Shown here piece after piece: positions 1-7,505 of a DNA stretch of 64,000 nucleotides (position 1 is its first letter; each line of letters begins with the position of its first letter). The notes under the pieces are model-generated. The model was not told the DNA's origin, did not search any database, and saw only the letters and a program-made list of their open reading frames with translations. Source of the stretch: Collinsella tanakaei (lineage in GTDB: Bacteria; Actinomycetota; Coriobacteriia; Coriobacteriales; Coriobacteriaceae); contig NZ_JADYTL010000002.1 in NCBI RefSeq assembly GCF_021531055.1, positions 124,001 to 188,000 on the forward strand, written 5' to 3'. Made by a program: the position numbers and the translations under genes.

Positions 1-951
1 CTCTTCGAACCGCAAGCGGAGCAACTTGGCATACAGCTCGAACAACATGGCGGCATCTGGACGGGAGCCGCCACAGGCGGTGCCGCGCGCGGGACGATGT
101 GGCTCCACGCGCCCTCACCGTACTGCCTCGTGCTCAGCCACGACGTCACGCCATGCAACGACATGCCCCTGTTCGAAGGGTCGTTAGGGCCCTACGCCTG
201 CGTCTGCATGCTGGGCGAGGACGCGCTCGCCTGCTCGAAGGACTGCGGCCTTGCCATCAGGCCCATCGGACGCGCGCTCCACGGTTGTCACACGCTGACC
301 GAGCTTGCCACGTTCGTCGAGCTCGAGCCCCGCTCGCTATCAAGCAGCTTGGTTGCGGGGCATACGTATCGCTCGCAATCCATTATCATGCTGCCCGAAT
401 TCTTCGACGAGCTGGACCGGCGCTACCCCGGGGAGTACCGGGGGCTCTTCCCCCTGTTCGACGGGGCATGGGGTGCAGCCGCCGAGCGCGCCATCAGACG
501 CGCCCTCGCCGACATACCCGCACGCCCTCCCCTTCATCCCGGCGGCGAACTGGGACTCCTGTCGACCGTCACCGCCCTGATTTCCTCGCTTTCGGCGGAC
601 CGCCCCCCTGCTGCTGCCGAACCCGAAACGGAAGCGCTCGCGCTGCGCGCACAGGAACTCATTTCCGAGGCAATCGAAGCAGGCAATGCGCCGCCATCCA
701 TCGATAGCGTGGCGAAGAGACTGTATGTAAGCCGCTCCCGACTCTGCGAGACGTTCCGGCACGTGACCGGGCAGAGCATGGGTTCATACGGTCGGCAGCT
801 AAGGCTGGAGCGCGCTTGCCGTCTCCTCGAGGACGAACGTCTCACTATCGGTGAGGTCGCAGGGCTTCTCGGCTACCCGACTCCATCCGCGTTCTGCCAC
901 GCATTCTCGAGCGCCATGGGGACATCTCCGCAAAAGTGGAGAGAGTCCTGA
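1..951 (+). CDS. AraC-family transcriptional regulator (5' partial)
   Basis: The reading frame is open from the first base of the window, so the true start lies upstream. The C-terminal ~90 residues form an AraC-type double helix-turn-helix: one helix around DSVAKRLYVSRSRLCETF, the second around TIGEVAGLLGYPTPSAF. This is followed by the usual FxxxxGxSPxxWR-like ending (FSSAMGTSPQKWRES). The N-terminal ~200 residues are an unrecognised effector domain. AraC proteins are cytoplasmic DNA-binding regulators, usually of adjacent genes. The natural target may lie to the left, because the next gene (fic) has its own promoter. The ligand cannot be inferred. Confidence 0.85.
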   Translation, partial: LFEPQAEQLGIQLEQHGGIWTGAATGGAARGTMWLHAPSPYCLVLSHDVTPCNDMPLFEGSLGPYACVCMLGEDALACSKDCGLAIRPIGRALHGCHTLTELATFVELEPRSLSSSLVAGHTYRSQSIIMLPEFFDELDRRYPGEYRGLFPLFDGAWGAAAERAIRRALADIPARPPLHPGGELGLLSTVTALISSLSADRPPAAAEPETEALALRAQELISEAIEAGNAPPSIDSVAKRLYVSRSRLCETFRHVTGQSMGSYGRQLRLERACRLLEDERLTIGEVAGLLGYPTPSAFCHAFSSAMGTSPQKWRES

Positions 952-1073
952 GTGTCGTCGAGCAGAAAGCGCCCACGCCCTTCCTCATCTGAATGACAGA
1001 CGCACTTGAGCGTTTCTGAATACATGAGCGCCATCATCTGTAATGGCACAGCAGCTTCACCCAGCTCAAATCG

Positions 1074-1110
1074 TTTTACCGCCATTGGCGGTATAATAGT
1101 GGCGGTAAAA
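1074..1110 (+). promoter_or_regulatory. Palindromic promoter/operator of the Fic gene
   Basis: A perfect inverted repeat, TTTTACCGCC (1074-1083) and GGCGGTAAAA (1101-1110), encloses a consensus -10 box TATAAT (1092-1097). A third GGCGGTA half-site sits at 1087-1093. The right arm ends directly before the ribosome binding site. A protein bound here would block the -10, so the site looks like a repressor operator. Autoregulation by the Fic protein's C-terminal winged helix is plausible but inferred. Confidence 0.65.
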
Positions 1111-1119
1111 GGAGGAAGC

Positions 1120-2079
1120 ATGGCCTATACGCCACCCTTTGAGCTAACAACTGAAATCAGCAACCTTTGCCTTGAAATCGCTGAACTTGTTGGGGCGCTC
1201 CATCCGAACTCTGAGCTCAGCACCAACCCGACGCTGCATCGGAAGCTTCGAATTCGCACCATCCGCTCGTCGCTCATGATCGAAGGAAACACGCTCTCAG
1301 AGGAAGCAGTGACCGCCATCATGGACGGTAGGCGTGCGCTCGGTCCCGCCAAGGACATCCTCGAGGTCGAAAACGCCCAGCGCGCCTACGCTTTGGCACC
1401 CACACTCGACCCCTACCGTGTGGACGACCTGCTTCATGCGCATCGCATCATGATGGAAGGGCTTGTCGAGGGCGCCGGGTGCTTCCGCGCAAATAACGTC
1501 GGCGTTTTCGATGGGGACGATCTTATCCACGCGGGGACACCGGCGAGCTATGTTCCCAACGTCATCGCCGACCTCTTCGAATGGCTCTCCTCAACCGACC
1601 TCCATCCGCTACTCTCCTCCTGTATCTTTCATTACGAATTCGAGTTCATACACCCGTTCGCCGACGGAAACGGCAGAACGGGCAGGTTGTGGCACACGAT
1701 GCTTCTGGCCCGGTGGCGACCCGTACTCGCATGGCTGCCCATCGAAAGCGTCATCCGAGAACGTCAGCAAGGTTACTACGCAGCGCTCTCCCAATCGAAC
1801 CGCGACGGTTCATCGGAGGCGTTCGTGTTGTTCATGCTGGATATTATCCGTGACACGCTGCTTCCCTTCGCACATCCGGGCGGAAAAGCGGATATACAGA
1901 GACGACAGGCGCTCTCTTTCTTCGCAGAAAACTCGACGGGAACGGTCTCCGAACTGGCAGAGGCACTCGGTTGCTCCAAGCGCTCAGCCGAGCGCATCGT
2001 GGCAAAACTGCGTAAAGACGGCCTGCTTGAACGCGAGGGCGGCGCGCGTGGCGGCAAGTGGATCGTCTTAAAGGATTAA
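1120..2079 (+). CDS. Fic-domain protein (probable AMP transferase) with C-terminal winged helix
   Basis: The 319-residue protein starts at 1120, eight bases after GGAGG; a longer ORF from 1006 lacks a good site and overlaps the promoter. The Fic catalytic motif HPFADGNGRTGR is intact at residues 178-189. An inhibitory helix motif of the (S/T)xxxE(G/N) type, SLMIEG, lies at residues 51-56 near the N-terminus. This is the class II arrangement in which the enzyme blocks its own ATP site. The last ~45 residues resemble a winged helix-turn-helix (GTVSELAEALGCSKRSAERI). Fic enzymes usually transfer AMP to a hydroxyl on a target protein; the target here is unknown. DNA binding by the C-terminus and the palindromic promoter suggest autoregulation. 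Confidence 0.85.
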   Translation: MAYTPPFELTTEISNLCLEIAELVGALHPNSELSTNPTLHRKLRIRTIRSSLMIEGNTLSEEAVTAIMDGRRALGPAKDILEVENAQRAYALAPTLDPYRVDDLLHAHRIMMEGLVEGAGCFRANNVGVFDGDDLIHAGTPASYVPNVIADLFEWLSSTDLHPLLSSCIFHYEFEFIHPFADGNGRTGRLWHTMLLARWRPVLAWLPIESVIRERQQGYYAALSQSNRDGSSEAFVLFMLDIIRDTLLPFAHPGGKADIQRRQALSFFAENSTGTVSELAEALGCSKRSAERIVAKLRKDGLLEREGGARGGKWIVLKD

Positions 2080-2124
2080 GACGGGCGCCTCTTCAGGCGG
2101 TTCTTCAAAACTAGCGACTCTCTT

Positions 2125-2316
2125 ATGGGCGCCTCATCCCTCGACCGCATCCGCGCCATTCCTATCGAGGATTGCATCGACGAGACCGCCCCGAAGTGGT
2201 GAGCATGTGGCGTAGCCTATTTCGTCGATGCCACCCCCATCACTGTTGATGGCAAGCAATTCCAAGACACCGTCAAGGTCGTTCGCATGTGGACGCTTTA
2301 CAAGGGCATCCGGTAG
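2125..2316 (+). pseudogene. Small split reading frame with in-frame TGA (gene remnant)
   Basis: An ATG at 2125 opens 25 codons (MGASSLDRIRAIPIEDC...) that end at TGA 2200-2202. The same frame continues with 37 plausible codons ending ...VRMWTLYKGIR and TAG at 2314-2316. Both halves have protein-like composition and the single stop is flanked by sensible sequence, so it looks like a decayed small gene. I do not recognise the family, and there is no convincing ribosome binding site. It could also be non-coding filler between fic and the convergent YjbR gene. Confidence 0.3.
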
Positions 2317-2328
2317 GGGCACCGTTCC

Positions 2329-2721
2329 TCATGCTGGCAGCCCGCTAGCAACCTCCCGCCGCACGCGCTTGGGCAGCTTGGCGAAGACCAGCTCGTAGCT
2401 CATATCGCAGAGGTCGAGCACCAGATCTTCCGGCAGATCGGCATCAAGATCGACCGAAATCCACGTGCGCCCGTCGGAATAGTAGCCGGGAAGCACCGCC
2501 TCTGGATACTCGGCGCGCAGCTCGCAAATGCGGTCGGGATCGCACTTGAGCGACAGCAGACGGCGCCCCGCGTAGGGCGGCTTCGCATCGGGCGAGGCGG
2601 TGAACTCGCAGGCGAACTGCCTGCCGCCCACCCAGTACACCATCCAGCCCCACTTCTCGTGGAAGGCCTTGGTTGCGCCGGGGCGCGAGAGCAGGCGGGC
2701 ATCTATGCGCGAGAGATCCAT
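2329..2721 (-). CDS. MmcQ/YjbR family protein
   Basis: A 130-residue cytoplasmic protein of the MmcQ/YjbR family, a small double-wing fold of uncertain function, sometimes called DNA-binding. Typical family landmarks are visible: FHEKWGW and VYWVGGRQFACEF near the N-terminus, LSLKCDPDRICELRAEYP in the middle, the GYYSDGRTWISVDLD segment, and the closing SYELVFAKLPKRVRRE. Start 2721 follows AAGGAG at good spacing. It stands alone. Length is normal for the family. Confidence 0.85.
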   Translation of the reverse strand: MDLSRIDARLLSRPGATKAFHEKWGWMVYWVGGRQFACEFTASPDAKPPYAGRRLLSLKCDPDRICELRAEYPEAVLPGYYSDGRTWISVDLDADLPEDLVLDLCDMSYELVFAKLPKRVRREVASGLPA

Positions 2722-2787
2722 AGCGCGTCTCCTTCGGCTGGACTCACGCCCCGATTATACCGGGCGTGCCGCCGGCCCCGACGTACC

Positions 2788-3321
2788 CTATGGGATATGA
2801 AGGCGGTCGGAGCTCGGACGAAGGGCTCCCCCTTGGGCGCTCTCGTCACGCCCGCCGAGCGGGAGCGTCATCACGGCCTCCCCGTCGTCGCCAGAGACCT
2901 CTTGAAAGCCAAGTCGCTCGTAGAGGCGCGCGGCGGGGTTGGAGCGCTGCACCGAGAGCGACAGCGCGGGGTAGCCGAGCTCTGAGCACCGCTCGATGAG
3001 GGAGGAGAGCAGGGCGGTCCCCACCCCGCGGCCGCGATGGCCCGATAGGACGGAGACGGCGAGCTCCGGCACGCCGTCCCCCGCGAAGCCGTAGCCGCGC
3101 ATGAGGCGCGCCCAGGCCGCTCCCACGACCTCGCCGCCCTCCTCGGCGCAGACGGCAACGTCGCCGGTTCGACCGAAACCCTCGACGTAGGCGCGCAGCG
3201 CCGGGTCCGCGGTCACGGAGCGCGGCGGGCGCGGCTCGCCCGGCTCGGTGTGGATCGCCTGGTACAGGAACTCTTCCAGCAGCCCGTACTCACCGGGCAG
3301 CATCTCCCTGATTCTCGACAT
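2788..3321 (-). CDS. GNAT-family N-acetyltransferase
   Basis: A 177-residue single GNAT domain. The acetyl-CoA pyrophosphate-binding loop is HRGRGVGTALL (about residues 96-106), preceded by the beta-4 strand ELAVSVLS and followed by the C-terminal signature NPAARLYERLGF. This last segment is typical of RimI-like acetyltransferases. The protein transfers acetyl groups from acetyl-CoA to an amine, but the substrate cannot be read from sequence. Start 3321 follows GGGAGG. The ~25 residues after the domain (GGRDESAQGG...) are low-complexity and probably disordered. Confidence 0.85.
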   Translation of the reverse strand: MSRIREMLPGEYGLLEEFLYQAIHTEPGEPRPPRSVTADPALRAYVEGFGRTGDVAVCAEEGGEVVGAAWARLMRGYGFAGDGVPELAVSVLSGHRGRGVGTALLSSLIERCSELGYPALSLSVQRSNPAARLYERLGFQEVSGDDGEAVMTLPLGGRDESAQGGALRPSSDRLHIP

Positions 3322-3511
3322 ACCTGTCCTCCCATCCGATAGCGAAAGCGTTAGGCGTCATCGGCTAGAGATCCGTCGTCATGCGCGCCTCCTCAAGAAA
3401 GGGCGGCTGCTTCGCCTGGATTGGACGCGGACATTAGCTCGTCTCGCTACCTGCCAGCTGCTTATCTCGACACCTTTTGAGCGCTTCGGCGAGAGCAGGA
3501 GTTTCCCTGGT

Positions 3512-4045
3512 TTATAAGGCGGTTCCTTTTTTTGGCATGAAAAAGGATTCCATATCCGCCTTTTCCAGCTGCAGCAGTTTTATCTTTTTATCTATTCCCC
3601 CCGCGTAACCTGTTAGGCTGCCATTTGTGCCTACGACACGATGGCACGGAACAATGATTGAAATTTCATTGTGACCTACCGCGCCGCCCACGGCCTGTGC
3701 TGACATACGCGATACCCCTCTCTTAGCGGCGATCTGCTTTGCAATCTCCCCGTATGTCATCGTCTGGCCGTACGGAATGGTACAGAGGATCTCCCATACC
3801 TCATTTTGAAAGTCTGTGCCTGTGAAATGTAGCGGTACGGTAAAGTCCGGCTCTTTTCCCGAAAAGTAAATGTCCAGCCACTGTTTTCCTTTTTCAAAAA
3901 GGGGAATTTCCTTTTCCTCGTGTTCTTTATCCAGATGAAGCGCGAAGTATTTCTGTCCCTCGAACCATAATCCGGTTAAGCCGATGTCATCTGCGGCTAA
4001 AAGAATATCGCCAATGGGGGAACAATAATGGCTGGTGTACTGCAT
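3512..4045 (-). CDS. ogt: Methylated-DNA--protein-cysteine methyltransferase
   Basis: A 177-residue O6-alkylguanine-DNA alkyltransferase. It removes alkyl groups from guanine O6 by transferring them irreversibly to its own cysteine. The active-site motif PCHRV is present (IIVPCHRVVGTNGSLTGYAGG), preceded by the helix-turn-helix region (PYGQTMTYGEIAKQIA) that reads the DNA minor groove. An in-frame TTG at 4051 overlaps the preceding stop codon, but ATG 4045 is the more likely start. It lies immediately after the 4048-4407 gene and probably shares its transcript. Its AT-rich, AAA/ATT-rich codons contrast strongly with the GC-rich neighbours, indicating recent transfer, probably from a Firmicute. 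Confidence 0.9.
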   Translation of the reverse strand: MQYTSHYCSPIGDILLAADDIGLTGLWFEGQKYFALHLDKEHEEKEIPLFEKGKQWLDIYFSGKEPDFTVPLHFTGTDFQNEVWEILCTIPYGQTMTYGEIAKQIAAKRGVSRMSAQAVGGAVGHNEISIIVPCHRVVGTNGSLTGYAGGIDKKIKLLQLEKADMESFFMPKKGTAL

Positions 4046-4047
4046 TA

Positions 4048-4407
4048 TCAACCCTCTATTTTAAAATACTGATTAGAGTCCTGCGGCGCCTGCGCTCGCT
4101 CCGTGTCCGTGTAGGAACGGATTTCCGAGCAGACGGTAATTTTATAGCTTTCAAACAGTTTTTCCCGCCCCTCTTTCTGGCTCATACGGTGCTGCATGAC
4201 GTTCCGCCAGCGCTCTACGGCTGCCTCGTCCGTCCACACATTCATGGACAACAGCTTGCCGTCCTCGTTCAGACTGGAAAACCGTTCTGCCCGGATAAAG
4301 CCCTCAAATCCGGCAAGCATTGGTTTCAACATAGCCGCAAGGTCAAGGTATTTCTTCATTCCGGCCTTTGTAGGCTTCACCTCAAACAAAACAACAATAT
4401 TCGCCAT
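4048..4407 (-). CDS. Antibiotic biosynthesis monooxygenase (ABM) fold protein
   Basis: A 119-residue ferredoxin-like alpha/beta-barrel protein of the ABM type: MANIVVLFEVKPTKAGMKKYLDLA..., then FIRAERFSSLNEDGKLLSMNVWTDEAAVERWR, and a final helix with HRMSQKEGREKLFESY. Family members are small dimeric monooxygenases or heme-handling proteins, and function cannot be assigned further. It precedes the MGMT gene by essentially no gap and shares its low GC and Firmicute-like codon use. Just upstream on the same strand (4411-4449) is an orphan 12-codon tail (MKDYAPKKNRRK, then TAA). This looks like the cut end of another imported gene and may mark the edge of the transferred block. Confidence 0.7.
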   Translation of the reverse strand: MANIVVLFEVKPTKAGMKKYLDLAAMLKPMLAGFEGFIRAERFSSLNEDGKLLSMNVWTDEAAVERWRNVMQHRMSQKEGREKLFESYKITVCSEIRSYTDTERAQAPQDSNQYFKIEG

Positions 4408-4462
4408 TTCTTACTTCCTCCTGTTCTTTTTCGGTGCATAGTCTTTCATGCCGGGGATTGCT

Positions 4463-4792
4463 CTACAACATGCGCGCGATGGTTCTTAGATCACGCTCAG
4501 CCCGCTTCATACAAGAGCACCTCTCGTCCTTGATAGCGTCATGGAAGCTTGGTCGCATCTGATGCGGCTTTACGCTCACGACATCGACATCGCATCCGAG
4601 CTGTCGCTGCAACGCCAACTGAATTTCGTACAGTGCCCCATAGGTCATCCCGCTTCCGCAGAGAAGGCGCACATCGGCATCGCTATCAGGAATCTGGCCC
4701 CGTACGTAGGAGTCGAAGACATACGCCTCTTTGACGTCAAAATCTTTCAGGAGGTTCGAAAAAGCCGCTTGGATGGCATCGCGAGTTGTCAT
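4463..4792 (-). CDS. Orphan MNT-type nucleotidyltransferase-like protein
   Basis: A 109-residue protein with a minimal nucleotidyltransferase (MNT) domain. The region YVFDSYVRGQIPDSDADVRLL corresponds to the family's GS...RG...SDxDL signature: the two metal-binding aspartates (SDAD) are kept, but the first glycine of GS is aspartate here. MNT proteins are usually antitoxins paired with a HEPN toxin, but no HEPN gene is adjacent. Start 4792 was chosen because GGAAGGGGG lies five bases upstream; an ATG seven codons earlier has no such site. Activity is uncertain given the altered motif and missing partner. Confidence 0.65.
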   Translation of the reverse strand: MTTRDAIQAAFSNLLKDFDVKEAYVFDSYVRGQIPDSDADVRLLCGSGMTYGALYEIQLALQRQLGCDVDVVSVKPHQMRPSFHDAIKDERCSCMKRAERDLRTIARML

Positions 4793-4908
4793 CGACCCCC
4801 TTCCTAGCAGCATTGTACCCGCGCGCCCCGCTCGGCACCCGGCAACAGTTTTACAGCAACACTGCCCAAACGACTAGACAAGCGCTTGGGCGCGAAGCAG
4901 CGAGGCGC

Positions 4909-5735
4909 CTACCCGCGGCGTTTCCCCCGACCGATCACCCAGAACGCGAGGAACGAGATCGCAACACCCACGACGGCGATCCATCTGCGCAGCGTGACGG
5001 GGCTGCCCATCGTGGCGCTAAGGATGACAACGCCCGCGACCCAGAGCGCCGGCAGGACAGCCGCCGTCCACATCGAGCGCGTGTACCGACCCAGCATCTG
5101 CGCCGCCGCCAAAGCAGCAGCGCCGCCGACAGCTGCCGCAAGCCCGGTGAAATCCTGCACGTCTATCAGTAAGCCGCCTATCACCAGCACGCCAATACCC
5201 ACGGTGAGCCCCACGAAGACCTGGAGCACCAGTCGCATGGCGTTGGCGGAGGCGCTCTCCCGCGCCGCCTCCACGGGGTCGCCTGACGCCGCGCCCAAAA
5301 GCTCTGCCGCGCTCTTGGCCTCCCGGTTCCCCCACCACGCCGCGCGACGAGGGTGACCACCGAAGACGCCAGCACCAGCACCGCTAGCAACAAGCGCAGC
5401 GCCGAATCCAGGTAGTCTCTCCCTGCCGTCGCCATAAAGGCGAGCACGGCGATGACGGTGACCTCGACCGCTCCCAGCGCTATCGCAAAGGCCTTCCTCT
5501 GCTGCTCGCCCTTCTCCACCATCTCGCGCATCCCGTCCACGTCCCCTCTCACCAGCTCGTCGATCGTGGTGCCGAAGAGGTTCGCGAGCAGGAGCATGCT
5601 CTGGACGTCGGGCAGGGTCCTGCCAGTCTCCCAGCGGCTCACCGTGACGCGGCTCACGTAGAGCCTCCGCGCGAGCTCCCCCTGGGAGAGGCCGAGCGCC
5701 CGTCTGCGCTCCCCGATCTGGTTACCGACGTCCAT
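4909..5735 (-). pseudogene. XRE-family membrane-anchored regulator, frameshifted
   Basis: The N-terminal part (start ATG 5735) is a clear XRE/Cro helix-turn-helix: IGERRRALGLSQGELARRLYVSRVTVSRWETGRTLPDVQ. A linker and two predicted membrane helices follow. Near 5337 the frame must shift by one base to continue as WWGNREAKSAAELLG... (ending at 4909) with two to three more membrane helices. In the original frame the protein turns into arginine-rich nonsense. The shift lies next to a G-rich run (GGTGGGGGAA on the coding strand), a likely slippage or sequencing-error site. Intact relatives are HTH proteins with a multi-pass membrane domain. It could be a true pseudogene, phase-variable, or an assembly error. 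Confidence 0.7.
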
Positions 5736-5915
5736 ACACACCCGTCCGATCCTCAGCGATCTATCCGACGCCTCAGACGTAGACGAATGGCGCCCAAGAT
5801 GCAGCAAAAAGTGCTTTACAGGACTGTTGAACTGGGGTTTCTCAGAATGCCAGCAGTCGCTCCCCTCCGACGGCCCGGTTGGCCTCGCCCATCGGGCAGA
5901 TCGATTCCGCATAAA

Positions 5916-5970
5916 TATGCGTACGCATACATTCTGGCCCGATAGCTGGTTGCTTTATGCGTACGCATAA
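5916..5970 (+). promoter_or_regulatory. Paired palindromic operators upstream of hipB
   Basis: Two perfect palindromes with the same core, TATGCGTACGCATA (5916-5929) and TTATGCGTACGCATAA (5955-5970), have centres exactly 40 bp apart, about four helical turns. They end 18 bp before the hipB start codon. HipB antitoxins bind palindromic operators in their own promoter, so these are the predicted HipB sites. The binding assignment is inferred from position and symmetry. Confidence 0.75.
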
Positions 5971-5988
5971 TCGTCGAAGGAGGGAGCC

Positions 5989-6201
5989 ATGCGCGTCACC
6001 ACCATGGCGGAACTCGGCGTCCTCATCCGAGAGGAGCGGCTGCGCCAAAAGCTCACGCAGATCGACCTTGCGGGAATCTCGGGCGTCGGCATCACCTTTA
6101 TATCTCAGCTTGAAAACGGTAAAGAGACCGCTGAGATGGGCCGCGTGATCAGGGTCCTCACCATGCTCGGCATCGACCTTTATGCGGAACGGAGGAGCTG
6201 A
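5989..6201 (+). CDS. hipB: HipB-type antitoxin, XRE-family repressor
   Basis: A 70-residue protein that is almost entirely an XRE helix-turn-helix (LGVLIREERLRQKLTQIDLAGISGVGITFISQLENGKETAEMGRVIRVLTMLGIDL). This is the size and form of HipB antitoxins in hipBA modules. HipB would neutralise the HipA kinase and repress the operon through the two palindromes just upstream. Start 5989 follows GGAGGGAG. The stop codon TGA overlaps the hipA ATG by one base, implying translational coupling. Confidence 0.8.
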   Translation: MRVTTMAELGVLIREERLRQKLTQIDLAGISGVGITFISQLENGKETAEMGRVIRVLTMLGIDLYAERRS

Positions 6202-7487
6202 TGGCCGACATCGTCGTAGCACGGCTCTCATACGACACGCCGCGCATCGTGGGCACCTTGTACGAAAACGGAACCTCATTCACCTATAGCAAACACTACC
6301 TTTCCCAACGAGATGCCGTCCCGCTCTCACTTTCCCTCCCCTTGCGCGACGATCCCTTCGATGTATCGGAGCTGCGCCTCTATTTCGAGGGCCTTGTCGC
6401 AGAAGGCATGGCGCGCCGTGCACTTGCGGAAACGCTGCAGGTAGCCGAAGAGGACTAGGTGGCGATACTCGCTCACTGCGGACGGGAATGCATCGGAGAC
6501 GTTCTCGTCTGGTACACGGACGATGAGCCCGCACCCACCGAACTTGGCTACAGCCCACTTGCGCTAGACGAGCTGGCAGGCATCGTACGGGGGCTACCCG
6601 AGTCCTCCGCGGAAAACGCCTCCTCCCGGCTCTCCCTCGCGGGCACTCAGAACAAAATCGGACTCGCCCATAATCCAAATCTGGATTTCGAACACGGCTG
6701 GCTCCGACCCAAAGGCCTTGCCGCGACCACCCACCTCCTCAAAACAAGCTATCTGCGCGATCTTTCGGAAATCGAATATCTCTGCATGAGCGCAGCAGCC
6801 GGGTGCGGCATCGCTGTCGCGAGAACGCATCTTCTCGCCCTGCCCACGCCGACGCTCGCCGTGGAGAGATTCGACCGAAACGCCAACGTGGTCGGCGGCG
6901 TCCTGCGAGTGGAGCGCCGGCACCAAGAGGACCTGGCCCAAGCGCTCTCGCTGACCCCTGGATCGAAGTACGCCGAACTCCCCGGTGGCAGCGCTGCCTC
7001 CATCGCGCGGCTCATCAGATCGAAAAGCGTGCGCCCCGCACGTGACCTTGCGCAATTCGCGCGCACCCTTCTCTTCTGCTATGCGATAGGAAACTGCGAC
7101 GCACACCTCAAGAACTACTCCATCATCCTTGAGGCGTCCAAGCGCGACGGAGAGCCCCTCATCGCGCTCACGCCGGTATATGACCTCGTCTCCACCACGC
7201 GCTACCCTCGATTCTCGCGCGAGCTCGCTATGGCAATCGGTGGCGTGCGCGCCATCGATGACGTCGACCCCGCCGCACTGACAAATCTCGCGAACGATTT
7301 GGGCATCACCAAAGCCGCGTTGCAGAAAATCGCACGCGACATCCTCGACAACGCGGCCGGCGCAATCGGCGCCGCGGGAGATGGTGCGTATGGTCCCGTG
7401 TTCGACTCCACGCCCTATGTCGCAGATGACCTTGTTGAGGAGATGGGCCCGCGTCTCGAGGTACTCGACACGTTTTGCATCGGATAG
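6201..7487 (+). pseudogene. hipA: HipA-type serine/threonine kinase toxin interrupted by an amber codon
   Basis: One continuous frame of 428 codons encodes a HipA kinase, except for TAG at codon 86 (6456-6458). The break follows the N-terminal subdomain (...FEGLVAEGMARRALAETLQVAEED) and precedes VAILAHCGRECIGDVLV. HipA landmarks after it are intact: LAGTQNKIGLA (nucleotide loop), the catalytic NCDAHLKNYS and the metal-binding YDLVSTTRY. HipA toxins phosphorylate tRNA synthetases and cause growth arrest. A GTG directly after the TAG could restart a 342-residue fragment, but that would lack the N-terminal subdomain. The copy may be inactive, or TAG may be suppressed or a sequencing error. It is preceded by hipB, overlapping by one base. 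Confidence 0.8.
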
Positions 7488-7505
7488 GCCACCCGGGAAC
7501 GCGCC

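Noticed and set aside
2200-2202. TGA read as selenocysteine in the small split frame
   Set aside because: No SECIS-like hairpin adjoins the codon, the family is unknown and no selenoprotein machinery is visible. Decay is the simpler reading.
6456-6458. TAG in hipA read as pyrrolysine or a recoded sense codon
   Set aside because: No PYLIS-like element or pyl genes are visible, and other genes here use TAG as an ordinary stop. Mutation or sequence error is more likely.
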